This document shows positions 8,721 to 17,211 of a DNA stretch of 64,000 nt, piece after piece. Position 1 is the stretch's first letter. Every line of letters begins with the position of its first letter. This stretch comes from Xanthomonas sp. Leaf148 (lineage in GTDB: Bacteria > Pseudomonadota > Gammaproteobacteria > Xanthomonadales > Xanthomonadaceae). The stretch covers positions 496,001 to 560,000 of the forward strand of contig NZ_LMOP01000001.1 of NCBI RefSeq assembly GCF_001423585.1. Reading direction: 5' to 3'. The notes below the pieces were generated by a model. That model was not told where the DNA came from. It searched no databases and saw nothing but the letters and a program-made list of their open reading frames with translations. A program made the translations under genes and the position numbers.

Positions 8721-9068
8721 TCAGCCCGCTGCTGCGGTGATCACGATCTCCACCTTCCATTCCGGCCGCGCCAGTTTGGCTTCGACCGTGGCACGCGCGG
8801 GCGTGAAGCCGTGCGGCACCCATTCGTCCCATGCGGCATTCATGCCGTCGAAATCGGCGATATCGGCCAGGTAGATTTCGGCGCGCAGGATCTTGGTCTT
8901 GTCGCTGGCCGCCAGCGACAGCAGTTTGTCGATCTCGGCCAGCACCTGGCGGGTCTGCCCGGTGATGTCTTCGCTGGTGTCATCGGCAATCTGGCCGGCC
9001 AGGTAGCACACGCCGCCATGGACGGTCATCTCGGACATACGCGGACCCGCATCGAATCGCTGCAGCAT
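8721..9068 (-). CDS. RidA family deaminase
   Basis: A 115-residue RidA/YjgF/Rid protein. This family hydrolyses reactive enamine/imine intermediates released by PLP enzymes and protects metabolism. The small alpha/beta barrel fold is recognisable from GGVCYLAGQIADDTS, ADIADFDGMNAAWDEWV and the C-terminal PEWKVEIVITAAA. ATG 9068 is preferred over the upstream frame extension because AGGAAG lies six bases before it. It follows the DUF998 gene by ten bases on the same strand, suggesting co-transcription. The subfamily is not certain; the canonical arginine of RidA proper is not obvious. Confidence 0.88.
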   Translation of the reverse strand: MLQRFDAGPRMSEMTVHGGVCYLAGQIADDTSEDITGQTRQVLAEIDKLLSLAASDKTKILRAEIYLADIADFDGMNAAWDEWVPHGFTPARATVEAKLARPEWKVEIVITAAAG

Positions 9069-9078
9069 TTCAGACTTC

Positions 9079-9786
9079 CTACGGTTGATTGACCCGGCCA
9101 TTGTCACGCGAATGCGCGATGCGTGCAGCCCCGCCCCGTACGGTGCGCGTCAGCCACAGCCCCACCCGCACCATCCAGACCACGATCAGCACGATGGCGA
9201 TCTTCTGGCTGATCCCCAGCGGTGCGCTGGTAACCGTGACGTGGAACAGCAAGGCCGCAAATGCTGCCCAACCGAGCACGCATGCACTGAAAGCATGCGC
9301 GCGCCACGCGCGATCGCGGCGGAAGTACCACGACTGCAGCAACACCGCTGCGATCACGCACAGAAACGTGGCATCGGCCGACAGCACATGCACCAGCTTT
9401 GCCGCGTTCGGCGCCAGCACCGGCATCCAGCTGTCGCCGATGGAGACCGCGCACAAGCCCAGCGCTGCCAGCCAGAACAATCCCAGCACCGTGCGGCTGC
9501 TTGCCGTCGGTGCCAGTGCCGCATACAGACCAGCGGCCAGCCATGCCATCGCCGCAGCCAACAGGCAGTAGGCGGTGCGCAGTAGCAGACCGTAGGCGCC
9601 ATGCAGATAGGCGCTGAGTTGCGCATCGATCCACCACAGATCGCCACGCAGCCATTGCAGCGCGAGCACCAGGCTGATGAACGCCATGCCGGCAACTGCC
9701 GCCACCCCACCGGCATGCCCGCTCCAGCGTGGCGCGCGTCCCGGCAGGGTCTGCGCAACATGCGCGCGAAGGTCGGTCGTGCGCAT
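9079..9786 (-). CDS. DUF998-like multipass membrane protein
   Basis: A 235-residue protein with about six hydrophobic helices (for example GVAAVAGMAFISLVLALQW and ATFLCVIAAVLLQSW). Length and topology resemble DUF998 membrane proteins of unknown function. The conserved first-loop acidic/Leu segment is only weakly visible, so the family call is tentative. ATG 9786 (MRTTDLRAHV) is the most economical start; the frame stays open 60 bases further. It is divergent from mprF and lies just upstream of ridA. Confidence 0.65.
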   Translation of the reverse strand: MRTTDLRAHVAQTLPGRAPRWSGHAGGVAAVAGMAFISLVLALQWLRGDLWWIDAQLSAYLHGAYGLLLRTAYCLLAAAMAWLAAGLYAALAPTASSRTVLGLFWLAALGLCAVSIGDSWMPVLAPNAAKLVHVLSADATFLCVIAAVLLQSWYFRRDRAWRAHAFSACVLGWAAFAALLFHVTVTSAPLGISQKIAIVLIVVWMVRVGLWLTRTVRGGAARIAHSRDNGRVNQP

Positions 9787-10047
9787 CAGCAGCCTGTCTG
9801 CCTTGCAACGGTGACGCCGTTCATCGGGTTCGCCTGCGGCACGCATATGCGTCTTTGCCCTATGATGCGCGCGGCCGTCCCGGACCGACAGGTGTCGGCT
9901 CTTACGAGCCTGCGTTCACCCCCGTTTCGGCACATCGCGATCACGCTGCATGCTTCTTCAACCCGCCTGGCACATGCAGATCTTTGCGCACGCGGCACGT
10001 ATCGTGCATGCGTCCTTCTTCCCTCTTATGCAGATCCCGTTGCCCTC

Positions 10048-12612
10048 ATGACGGATACCCCCGTGTCTTCCGAAGCGTCTGCCAGCGGTTGGCGTCGCGC
10101 CCTGCCGGTCATCATCAGCCTGGCGATCCTGGCGATGGCGCTGCACGCGCTGTCCTCGCAGTTCACCGACCATGGGTACCGCCAGATCCGCCAGGCGTTC
10201 CGGGCGTTGGGTGCGGGGCAGATCGCACTGACCTTGCTGCTCGGGTTAAGCAGCTACGCCTGCCTGGTGGGCTTCGACTGGGTCGGGCTCAAGCGCACCG
10301 GCAAGCGGCTGCATCCGGCGCGGGTGGGCATCACCGCCTTCATGGCGCATGCGGTCGGCCAGACCCTGGGCTTTGCCGCGCTGACCGGGGGCGCGGTGCG
10401 CTTGCGCGGCTATGGCAGCGTCGGGCTGACCCTGGCCGAGATCGGCCAGGTGGTGCTGATGAGCACGCTGGGCTTCATCTTCGGTGCCTGGGTGCTGCTC
10501 GGGCTTGCCCTGATGCTGGAACCGGAAGCGGCCGCACGTGCCCTGCCGATCGCTGCCGAAGGCATCCGCATTGCCGGCATCGCCTTGCTGGTCGGCTATG
10601 TGGCGATGCTGGTATTGGTCGGCAAACAGGGCCGCGAATTCGGCATCCGCAGCCATCGCTTCTGGCTGCCCGACCGCACCACCGTGCTCGGCGTCACCGC
10701 CCTCAGCCTGGTCGAGCTGGGCCTGGCCGCGGCGGCGTTCTACGTGCTGCTGCCGCCGGACCCGGGCACCGGCTACTTCGGTTTTATCGGCATCTGGCTG
10801 GTGGCGGTGGTGGCCGGCCTGATCTCCACCGTACCGGCCGGGCTGGGCGTGTTCGAGTGGAGCCTGCTCAAGCTGCTGCCGCATGTAACGCCTGCCGCCG
10901 TGCTGGCCGCGGCGCTGGCGTATCGCGTCACCTATTACATCGTGCCGTTGCTGATTTCAGTGGCGATGGCGGCCGCCTCCGGGTTGGGGGCACCGGTCCG
11001 CGCCAGCGCCAGCACCGCACGCACGGTGTGGAAGGCGCTGCGCCCGTGGCTGCCGCAGATTCTGGCCCTGGCGGTGTTTGCGGTGGGCGCGGCGCTGGTC
11101 ATCGACGGCACCCTGCCAACGCCCCGCGCGCGGCAGCAGGTCGCGCCGCTGCCACTGATCGAAACCTCGCATCTGCTGGTCAGCCTGGGCGGCATGCTGC
11201 TGCTGTTGATCGGCCAGGGCCTGCAGCGCCGCAGCCATGCGGCCTGGATGCTGGCGCTGGGCGTGTGCGTGCTGCTGCCGCCACTGTCGCTGCTGCGCGG
11301 CAGCCATATCTCGGTGTCGTTGTCGGCGGCGCTGGCAGCAGTCGCGCTGTGGGCCGCGCGGCGCGAGTTTTACCGCCAGGGGGCGCTGCTGGACGAAGCC
11401 TGGTCATGGCGCTGGTTGAGCAATCTGGGCCTGGTGCTGGTGGCCACCTTCTGGCTGCTGTTCTTCGTCTACAGCCATGTCGAATACAGCAACGATCTGT
11501 GGTGGCAATTCGCCACCTCGGCCAACGCGCCGCGTGCGCTGCGCGCCGCACTGATCCTGTGCGTGGGCGTGATCGTGTTCGGCATGGCGCGGCTGCTGCG
11601 TGGCGGGCGCCGGCCGATGCCGGCCGCCGATGCGCAAACCCTGCAGACGCTGGCCCCGATTCTGGAGATCAGTACCGACACCCAGGCCTGCCTGGCGTTG
11701 ACCGGCGACAAGGCGTTTCTGTTCGATGCGCAGGGCCGTGGCTTTGTAATGATGCAGCGCTACGGCGGCTCGCTGATTTCGATGGGCGACCCGGTCGGCC
11801 CGCCGGAGGTGGCGCGCGCACTGATCTGGCGCTTCCGCGAGGAGGCCGACCACATGGGCCTGCGCCCGGTGTTCTACCAGGTTGGCGAAAAATACTGGCA
11901 GACCTATCTGGACATGGGCCTGACCCTGGTCAAGCTTGGCGAAGAAGCGATCGTGCCGCTGGAGGGCTTCACCCTGGAAGGCCGCGACCGCGCCGATCTG
12001 CGCCAGGCCTGGAACCGCGGCAAGCGTGGCGGCCTGACCTTTCGCATGCTGCAACCCGAGCAGGTGGACGCGGTGTTGCCGCGCCTGGCCGAGGTGTCCG
12101 AACAATGGCTGGAAGAAAAATCCGGCGAAGAAAAAGGCTTCTCGCTCGGCAGCTTCGATGCGGAGTATCTGCGCCGTTTCCCGGTGGCAGTGGCCGAGGC
12201 AGAAGGGCAGATCGTGGCCTTCGCCAATGTGTGGTGGGCACCGGCCGGCGGCGAGCTGTCGGTGGACCTGATGCGGCATAGCGCCGAGGCGCCCAAGGGC
12301 ACGATGGATTTCCTGTTCATCGAGCTGTTCCTGTGGGGCCAGGCCAATGGCTATACGCGGTTCTCGCTGGGCATGGCGCCGTTGTCGGGGCTGGCCGAGC
12401 ACCGCCTGGCTGGCCGCTGGAACCGCTTCGCCAGCCTGGTCGCACGCCATGGCGAGCGCTTTTACGGCTTCAGCGGGCTGCGCCGGTTCAAGTCGAAGTT
12501 CGCCCCGACCTGGCGCCCACGCTATCTGGTCGCACCCGGCGGCATGCATCTGCCGGCCGCGCTGCTGGACGTGACCCGGCTGATCTCGGTGGACCCCGGC
12601 CGGCAGGAGTAA
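10048..12612 (+). CDS. mprF: bifunctional aminoacyl-phosphatidylglycerol synthase/flippase MprF
   Basis: An 854-residue protein that transfers lysine or alanine from aminoacyl-tRNA to phosphatidylglycerol and flips the product outward, reducing negative surface charge and sensitivity to cationic peptides. Residues 1 to about 510 hold some 12-14 transmembrane helices of the flippase domain (YACLVGFDWVGLKRTGKRLH, GLISTVPAGLGVFEWSLLKL). From about 540 the cytosolic DUF2156 synthase domain follows (GGSLISMGDPVGP, EKSGEEKGFSLGSF, FSLGMAPLSGLAEH). ATG 10048 gives the usual family length; the frame extends upstream without a good start. The donor amino acid cannot be told from sequence. A putative hydrolase of its product converges on it at 12877. 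Confidence 0.93.
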   Translation: MTDTPVSSEASASGWRRALPVIISLAILAMALHALSSQFTDHGYRQIRQAFRALGAGQIALTLLLGLSSYACLVGFDWVGLKRTGKRLHPARVGITAFMAHAVGQTLGFAALTGGAVRLRGYGSVGLTLAEIGQVVLMSTLGFIFGAWVLLGLALMLEPEAAARALPIAAEGIRIAGIALLVGYVAMLVLVGKQGREFGIRSHRFWLPDRTTVLGVTALSLVELGLAAAAFYVLLPPDPGTGYFGFIGIWLVAVVAGLISTVPAGLGVFEWSLLKLLPHVTPAAVLAAALAYRVTYYIVPLLISVAMAAASGLGAPVRASASTARTVWKALRPWLPQILALAVFAVGAALVIDGTLPTPRARQQVAPLPLIETSHLLVSLGGMLLLLIGQGLQRRSHAAWMLALGVCVLLPPLSLLRGSHISVSLSAALAAVALWAARREFYRQGALLDEAWSWRWLSNLGLVLVATFWLLFFVYSHVEYSNDLWWQFATSANAPRALRAALILCVGVIVFGMARLLRGGRRPMPAADAQTLQTLAPILEISTDTQACLALTGDKAFLFDAQGRGFVMMQRYGGSLISMGDPVGPPEVARALIWRFREEADHMGLRPVFYQVGEKYWQTYLDMGLTLVKLGEEAIVPLEGFTLEGRDRADLRQAWNRGKRGGLTFRMLQPEQVDAVLPRLAEVSEQWLEEKSGEEKGFSLGSFDAEYLRRFPVAVAEAEGQIVAFANVWWAPAGGELSVDLMRHSAEAPKGTMDFLFIELFLWGQANGYTRFSLGMAPLSGLAEHRLAGRWNRFASLVARHGERFYGFSGLRRFKSKFAPTWRPRYLVAPGGMHLPAALLDVTRLISVDPGRQE

Positions 12613-12623
12613 GGGCGCTGACG

Positions 12624-12648
12624 CACCTGTGCCTCTTCGGCGCAGGTG
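12624..12648 (+). terminator. hairpin after mprF
   Basis: Ten-base inverted repeat with one G-T pair (12624-12633 and 12639-12648, CACCTGTGCC / GGCGCAGGTG) and a five-base loop, 11 nt beyond the mprF stop. No long T-tract follows. Confidence 0.5.
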
Positions 12649-12876
12649 GGTTCATCGCTCGGACGATGTGGTTGGACGGCTTGGAGCGGCTGGCAGCACG
12701 TAGCGAGCCGTCGTCGGGTTGGCGCACGCAGAACCAGCGCGTGCAGCTGGCAACTGTCATACCGAAGACCAGCACCGCCCGCCTGGCGGTGAGCGCAGGC
12801 GTGTTGTCAGCCGCTCTTGATTGCGTGCTTGCCGCAGCGACGGATCAGCAGGGGCATCATCGCGACGCCCCGCACT

Positions 12877-14250
12877 TCAGGGTTTGGACAGGCCGTGCAT
12901 CTGCTCCATGATCACCTTGGCCAGGGTCGCGTAGTCGCCCTTGAAGTGGTGATCGCCCGGCAGCGCCACGCGCTTGGCTGCCTGCGCAGGCAGGCTCGGG
13001 CACAACGCATCGTCGTCGTCCTGGCCGTAGATGCACACCGTGGTGCCGGCCGGCAGACGCTGTACTTCCGGCGCGATCGGCAGGCCTTCGTCGTCCGAGC
13101 CCAGCCAGTTGCTGACATGGAATTCGTAGTCGGCCAGCTTGCCCACCGACAACAGCGCGGTCATGCGGATGTTCTGCTTGGTCTCCGTCGGCAGCTTGTT
13201 GATCGCCGCCGGCAACACATCCGCGCCTTGCGAGAAGCCGATCAGCACCACGCGCTTGCGCTGCCAGCGCTGCGCATAGACGCGCGCAATGCGGTCCAGG
13301 TCGGTGGCGAAGCCTTGCGGCGTGCGCTCGGTCCAGAAGTAGCGCAGCGAATCCAGCCCGACCACCGGGATGCCCTGCGCGGCAAGCGCGTCGGCCACTT
13401 CTTCGTCCAGCCCGGCCCAACCGCCATCGCCGGACACGAAAATCACGAAGGTATCGTCGTCGCTGTCGCCGTCCGGCTTGGCCGGCAGTTCGACCACCGG
13501 CAGGTCGGTCAGACCGCCCGGTGGCGGCGGCAGGGCCACCCCCTTCTGTTCGCCCAGCGAACGGGCGGCGGCGAGCAAGCCAGGCACGATGTCGCCCTGC
13601 GCAGACCGCTTGAAGGTGCGGGCCTGCGGAATCTGTTTGAGAAAGGCGTCTTCGGCTGCCGCAGGGCAGCGCTTGTCCTGGCTGCCGGCCAGCACCCAGG
13701 GAATCTGCAGCGTCACCGGAACCAGGCTATTGCTGCCCGGGCGCACACCCGGCTGACAGATCGCCTGATCGGACACCATGGCCGGGCACAGGCCGTCGGT
13801 GAGCACGCCAGCCAGCACATGCGGCTTGGCCTGCGCACCGATGGCGTACGCCAGCGCCGCACCTTCGCCATCGCCCACCAGCAACGGCAGCCGATACGTG
13901 GGGATGTGATAGAAGGCCTGCAGATAGCGCGAGAAGTTCTCCACATCGCCTACCGAAAACGTGCACGTGCCGCCGGCCTTGCGCAGGACCGCGTACAGAT
14001 GCGCGGTATCCACCACCGCCACCATCGCGCCATCGTCGCGCAGGGCTTGCGCCTGAGCCTGACGCGTGCCGGCATTGCCCGCGCCCGCCAGCCAGATCAC
14101 CACACGCTGCGGCTCGCCCTTGGGCATCAACACCGGGATCTGTTCAAAACGCCCGTGGCTGACCGGTTCCGGAGCCTGTGCGGCGGCCACTCCCGACAGC
14201 GTCAACACCGCCGCGCCGCAGAGCGCGCTCCATCGTTCAAGTCGTCGCAT
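12877..14250 (-). CDS. acvB: AcvB/VirJ-type periplasmic lysyl-phosphatidylglycerol hydrolase
   Basis: A 457-residue exported alpha/beta hydrolase of the AcvB/VirJ family. In Agrobacterium and Rhizobium relatives AcvB/AtvA hydrolyses lysyl-phosphatidylglycerol made by LpiA/MprF. A signal peptide covers residues 1-25 (cleavage after GVAAAQA). Two hydrolase-like halves follow: an N-terminal half (VVIWLAGAGNAGTRQ, LLVGDGEGAALAYAIG) and a catalytic C-terminal half (IFVSGDGGWAGLDEEVA, nucleophile motif GFSQGAD with Ser near 341, late acid and His in LPGDHHFKGDY). The length matches AcvB rather than short VirJ. ATG 14250 directly precedes the signal peptide. It converges with mprF, the enzyme making its likely substrate. 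Confidence 0.87.
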   Translation of the reverse strand: MRRLERWSALCGAAVLTLSGVAAAQAPEPVSHGRFEQIPVLMPKGEPQRVVIWLAGAGNAGTRQAQAQALRDDGAMVAVVDTAHLYAVLRKAGGTCTFSVGDVENFSRYLQAFYHIPTYRLPLLVGDGEGAALAYAIGAQAKPHVLAGVLTDGLCPAMVSDQAICQPGVRPGSNSLVPVTLQIPWVLAGSQDKRCPAAAEDAFLKQIPQARTFKRSAQGDIVPGLLAAARSLGEQKGVALPPPPGGLTDLPVVELPAKPDGDSDDDTFVIFVSGDGGWAGLDEEVADALAAQGIPVVGLDSLRYFWTERTPQGFATDLDRIARVYAQRWQRKRVVLIGFSQGADVLPAAINKLPTETKQNIRMTALLSVGKLADYEFHVSNWLGSDDEGLPIAPEVQRLPAGTTVCIYGQDDDDALCPSLPAQAAKRVALPGDHHFKGDYATLAKVIMEQMHGLSKP

Positions 14251-14319
14251 GTCGCACCATCGGGAAAAGTGATCCAAAGATAATCGTTCCGGCAGCCGCC
14301 GCGAAGCGCGACGTTTCGC

Positions 14320-14502
14320 TCATCGCGCCTGTGCCGCCTGACGTTCTTCCCAGGCAGCCAGGGCCTGGCGGTAACGCGTCAGCTCTTCGGCGTACAGGTC
14401 GTGTACGCACAACGGGCAGCCGCTCTCGCAACACTCGTTGGGCGCGGGTGCCTGCGGCGCTTGCGGACGTGGATCGGAGGCGTAACTGGCGCTGTCGTGC
14501 AT
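14320..14502 (-). CDS. Oxidoreductase-like (Oxidored-like) cysteine-rich mini-protein
   Basis: A 60-residue protein carrying the compact Oxidored-like domain, with CCESGCPLCVHDLYAEEL at about residues 24-41. The cysteine pattern CCxxGCxxCVxDxY is diagnostic and may bind a metal or cluster. Bacterial function is unknown. It is one of four minus-strand genes (thpR, HD hydrolase, this gene, acvB) spaced 44-69 bases apart and probably co-transcribed. ATG 14502 starts just before the domain; the long upstream extension of the frame is a shadow of the HD gene. Confidence 0.8.
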   Translation of the reverse strand: MHDSASYASDPRPQAPQAPAPNECCESGCPLCVHDLYAEELTRYRQALAAWEERQAAQAR

Positions 14503-14566
14503 GCGGCCATTGTAGCGTGCGCATCCGCTGCTCCTGGTTGACGCGGCGCGCGGCGGAAGCGCCGGC

Positions 14567-15172
14567 TCAGCGGCCCAGCCGGCGACGCAGGTTGTCGCGT
14601 GCTGCCGAATCGATGCGTGCGTGAAAATACGCGCTGAGAAAGATGCGCGGCCGCTTGAGCAGCCCGGCCAGGAAGCGGCGGCGATTGAGCCGGAACAGCA
14701 ACGCGGGGACATGGCCGCGGTATTCCTCGGCGATCGCACGGTCGTAGGCATCGAAGATGGCGGCGGGCGCGGCCAGAATTGCCATATCGCAATCCAGGAA
14801 CAGTGCCGCCTCCTCGTCCACATCCTGCGGTTGCAATTGCCCATGGCGCGCGGTGAGCAGGATCAGCGCCTGCACGCGTTGCAGATCCACCTCGGCCTGC
14901 GGCCACCAGCGCGGGATGCAGTCCATGGCCCACTGCGCAGATTCGGCTTCGTTATCGCTGCGCCCGGGCTGATAGATCGCATCGTGGAACAGCACCGCCA
15001 GCCAGACCTCCACCGGCTGCTGCCACCCCGGCCCGGCAGCTACCTCGGCATAGTGCTGCAGCAGTGCGCGCACATGGCCGAAGTGATGGTAAGCGCGCGG
15101 CGGCGTGGCATAGGCCTGCTCCAACGCGGCCAGATGGTCGGCATGCAACGGCAGGGGTGTGGTGGCATCCAT
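14567..15172 (-). CDS. HD-superfamily metal-dependent phosphohydrolase
   Basis: A 201-residue protein of the COG4339 group of predicted HD phosphohydrolases, sometimes misannotated as an NMDA-receptor-like protein. The metal-binding pattern is visible as YHHFGHV near residues 28-34 and LFHDAIYQPGRSDNEAESA at about 61-79, where HD and the NE/ES residues provide ligands. A later Asp lies in FLDCDMAIL. The substrate is unknown, possibly a nucleotide. It lies downstream of thpR on the same strand. Confidence 0.85.
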   Translation of the reverse strand: MDATTPLPLHADHLAALEQAYATPPRAYHHFGHVRALLQHYAEVAAGPGWQQPVEVWLAVLFHDAIYQPGRSDNEAESAQWAMDCIPRWWPQAEVDLQRVQALILLTARHGQLQPQDVDEEAALFLDCDMAILAAPAAIFDAYDRAIAEEYRGHVPALLFRLNRRRFLAGLLKRPRIFLSAYFHARIDSAARDNLRRRLGR

Positions 15173-15219
15173 GCGCGCAGGCTACCGCGTGCGCGCGCGT
15201 CTGCACACACCGTTGCGGC

Positions 15220-15822
15220 TCAACGGAGCGGCCAGCGGCCTTCGATCTGGTAACGCGACTGGCCAAGAAAGCTGCGCACCAAGGCAAAGTCGCGCACCGT
15301 CCAGGCAAGCGCATCGCAGCGCCGTTGCGGCAAGGTCTGGTTGCAATACAGCAGCGTCATATGCGGCGTGTACTGCGCATCGCCGGCGATGCCCACATGC
15401 GCGAGCTGACGGCCAAGCGCCCCTTGCAACGTATACAGCCCGCGCACGCGCTCTTCGCCACGCAGCACGCACGGCAGTTGCGAGCGTCGCCCGCCGAAGG
15501 TGCCGACGCGATCGAACTCGACGTCGAAGGCTTCCATCGCCACCCGCTCGGCCGCTTGACTGGCACGGCTCACCAACGAAGGCGGCAGCCCACCGGCGTA
15601 ATCGCCCAGATGGTGCAAGGTCACATGCAGCCGCTCGCGCCCCAGCGGTTTGCCATCCACCTGCCCGCTCTGCAGCAACCCCTCGGCGATGCCGGCCGCA
15701 AGCCCGGCAGTGGCCGCATCGGCCATCACCGCAAAAAACAGCCGCTCGGTGGTCTTCTCTTCCCCCAGGCCCAGCGACAACTGCGCCTCGGCCGATGACA
15801 GATATAGAAACTGCTGCTTCAT
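15220..15822 (-). CDS. thpR: RNA 2',3'-cyclic phosphodiesterase ThpR
   Basis: A 200-residue 2H phosphoesterase (LigT/ThpR). It opens 2',3'-cyclic phosphate ends of RNA and can ligate tRNA halves in vitro. Both catalytic HxTx motifs are present: HVTL in RLHVTLHHLG at about residues 65-74 and HMTL in YTPHMTLLYCN at about 149-159. The protein starts at ATG 15822 (MKQQFLYL) with GGAA a few bases upstream; a GTG four codons earlier is less likely. It heads the minus-strand group ending in acvB. Confidence 0.9.
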   Translation of the reverse strand: MKQQFLYLSSAEAQLSLGLGEEKTTERLFFAVMADAATAGLAAGIAEGLLQSGQVDGKPLGRERLHVTLHHLGDYAGGLPPSLVSRASQAAERVAMEAFDVEFDRVGTFGGRRSQLPCVLRGEERVRGLYTLQGALGRQLAHVGIAGDAQYTPHMTLLYCNQTLPQRRCDALAWTVRDFALVRSFLGQSRYQIEGRWPLR

Positions 15823-16004
15823 GGGTAATTCCACGACCGCCTGCGCGGGCCTGGTTGAAGAAGGGCGGCGGATACTAGCAGACCTGATGCGTGTGCGAAT
15901 ACGCCGCGCAACCCCGCGCTCACGTGGAACACTTCGTCAGCGCGGAACGGCACTGCCGCCGTGGTGATTTGTTCGCCAGCTGGCGCGCGGCATGCCGCAC
16001 GCAC

Positions 16005-16038
16005 AAAAAGAAACGGGCAGCTTGCGCTACCCGTTTCT
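16005..16038 (-). terminator. intrinsic terminator of the DUF2383 gene
   Basis: On the minus strand a 13-bp stem with one mismatch (16026-16038 pairing with 16009-16021, AGAAACGGG arms) is followed by a T-run (A-run 16005-16009 on the plus strand). It lies about 60 nt past the DUF2383 stop and is a classic intrinsic terminator. Confidence 0.85.
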
Positions 16039-16100
16039 CGCCTGTATCGATTTACTCCGAGAGCTGCATCAGTGCAGATGCACTTCGGTCTTGCGACGCC

Positions 16101-16556
16101 TTACGCGGCGTTTTTCATCGCATGCTTGCGGTTGCGCATCACGTCGTGACATGCACGCACTTCCGGCAACAGACGCAGTGCAGCGTCGCGTGCGGCAGCC
16201 GGCGTGTCTGCATCGGCGATGGTTTCATCGAACGCCTTCAGCAGGCGGTCTTCGGATTCTTCCAGCTCGGCCACGTAGCCGTATTTGGTATCGCCCAACG
16301 TTGCGCGCACCTTGCCGTAGAACTGCTGCATGCTGCCGACCATGGTGCCGTGCTTTTCCGGCGTGCCGCCGGCCGATGCGACCACGCTGCTCAGGCTGCT
16401 GACGATGTCTGTCTTGACCCCGGCAATGCGGCGGAACAACGTCGCCAGTTCTACATCGCCCACTTTGGCAGCGGCTTCGTCGTAGAAGTCCTTGCCGTCG
16501 CGGGAGATGGCGATGAGGTCGTTGAGGCTATGCTCGGTCTTGCTCTGAATGCTCAT
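16101..16556 (-). CDS. DUF2383 / PA2169-family four-helix-bundle protein
   Basis: A 151-residue protein of the PA2169-type DUF2383 family, predicted to fold as a ferritin-like four-helix bundle. Typical segments are HSLNDLIAISRDGKDFYDEA at the N-terminus and YVAELEESEDRLLKAFDE about two thirds along. The family is often induced in stationary phase or stress; its activity is unproven. The ATG at 16556 has a GGAGCG-type site upstream. It is monocistronic, ending at the terminator at 16005-16038. Confidence 0.88.
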   Translation of the reverse strand: MSIQSKTEHSLNDLIAISRDGKDFYDEAAAKVGDVELATLFRRIAGVKTDIVSSLSSVVASAGGTPEKHGTMVGSMQQFYGKVRATLGDTKYGYVAELEESEDRLLKAFDETIADADTPAAARDAALRLLPEVRACHDVMRNRKHAMKNAA

Positions 16557-16769
16557 GTGTCGCTCCTTGTTGGATGCACCAGCGTTGCGAGGGATGCAAT
16601 GCGCTGGCTTTCGGGGAGAAGCGCAATCGATGGCTTGATTGCGATGCCGTGACCTTGTGTACGGCTGTATCCTGGCGGCGCGACCATAATCGGCATGTGA
16701 GCGATACGGGCATCGTCCTCACGCCATCGTGCGGCCGATGAATTGCGATTCATCGTTGGCAACGACGCA

Positions 16770-16946
16770 TCAAGATCCCTTCGGCTGGCGACTCGCCCAC
16801 ATGTTGTCGACCAGATTCGGATAGGGGCGCCCGGCCTCTTCTGCACGCTGCTTCGCGGCGGCCTTCTGTGCGTCGGTCAACGGTGTGGAGGCGGACTTTC
16901 GCTTGGGATTGGGGCGCTTCCACGGCGGTGGAGTGAAGTCGGTCAT
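16770..16946 (-). CDS. small conserved hypothetical protein (58 aa)
   Basis: A 58-residue basic protein starting MTDFTPPPWKRPNPKRKS and ending near YPNLVDNMWASRQPKGS. It looks like a small hypothetical protein I associate with Xanthomonas and Stenotrophomonas. There is no signal peptide, membrane helix or known domain. The central TDAQKAAAKQRAEEAGR stretch should be helical. The start has no strong ribosome-binding site, and the frame stays open 81 bases upstream, so the exact N-terminus is uncertain. Confidence 0.6.
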   Translation of the reverse strand: MTDFTPPPWKRPNPKRKSASTPLTDAQKAAAKQRAEEAGRPYPNLVDNMWASRQPKGS

Positions 16947-17211
16947 GGCGCTGTTCGGTCCGGTTGCAATGCGGGCAGTCTCGACGCGCGGCCGTGAGTT
17001 GTTTGTGGATGCGATGCCCGCACGCAACCGCCACTTCCATCTGCAGCGAACGCGAGCGCAATGGGTCGCTGCTCAACCAATCGTGCTGTCAGCGAGCGCG
17101 CGCCGTGCACGCCACAGATGCAGGGATCGCAGATCACCAGGATCTACAAAGCGTAGCGATCAGCGGCGCAGCGCACGCCCATCAGCGCACGCTGCTACGA
17201 CGGTCAGCCAC

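Noticed and set aside
9601..10047. 150-codon N-terminal extension of MprF
   Set aside because: No family similarity; it overlaps the DUF998 gene, and ATG 10048 gives the usual MprF length.
12817..14283. Plus-strand open frame of nearly 490 codons opposite acvB
   Set aside because: AcvB on the minus strand has a signal peptide and hydrolase motifs; the plus frame is Arg/His-rich shadow sequence.
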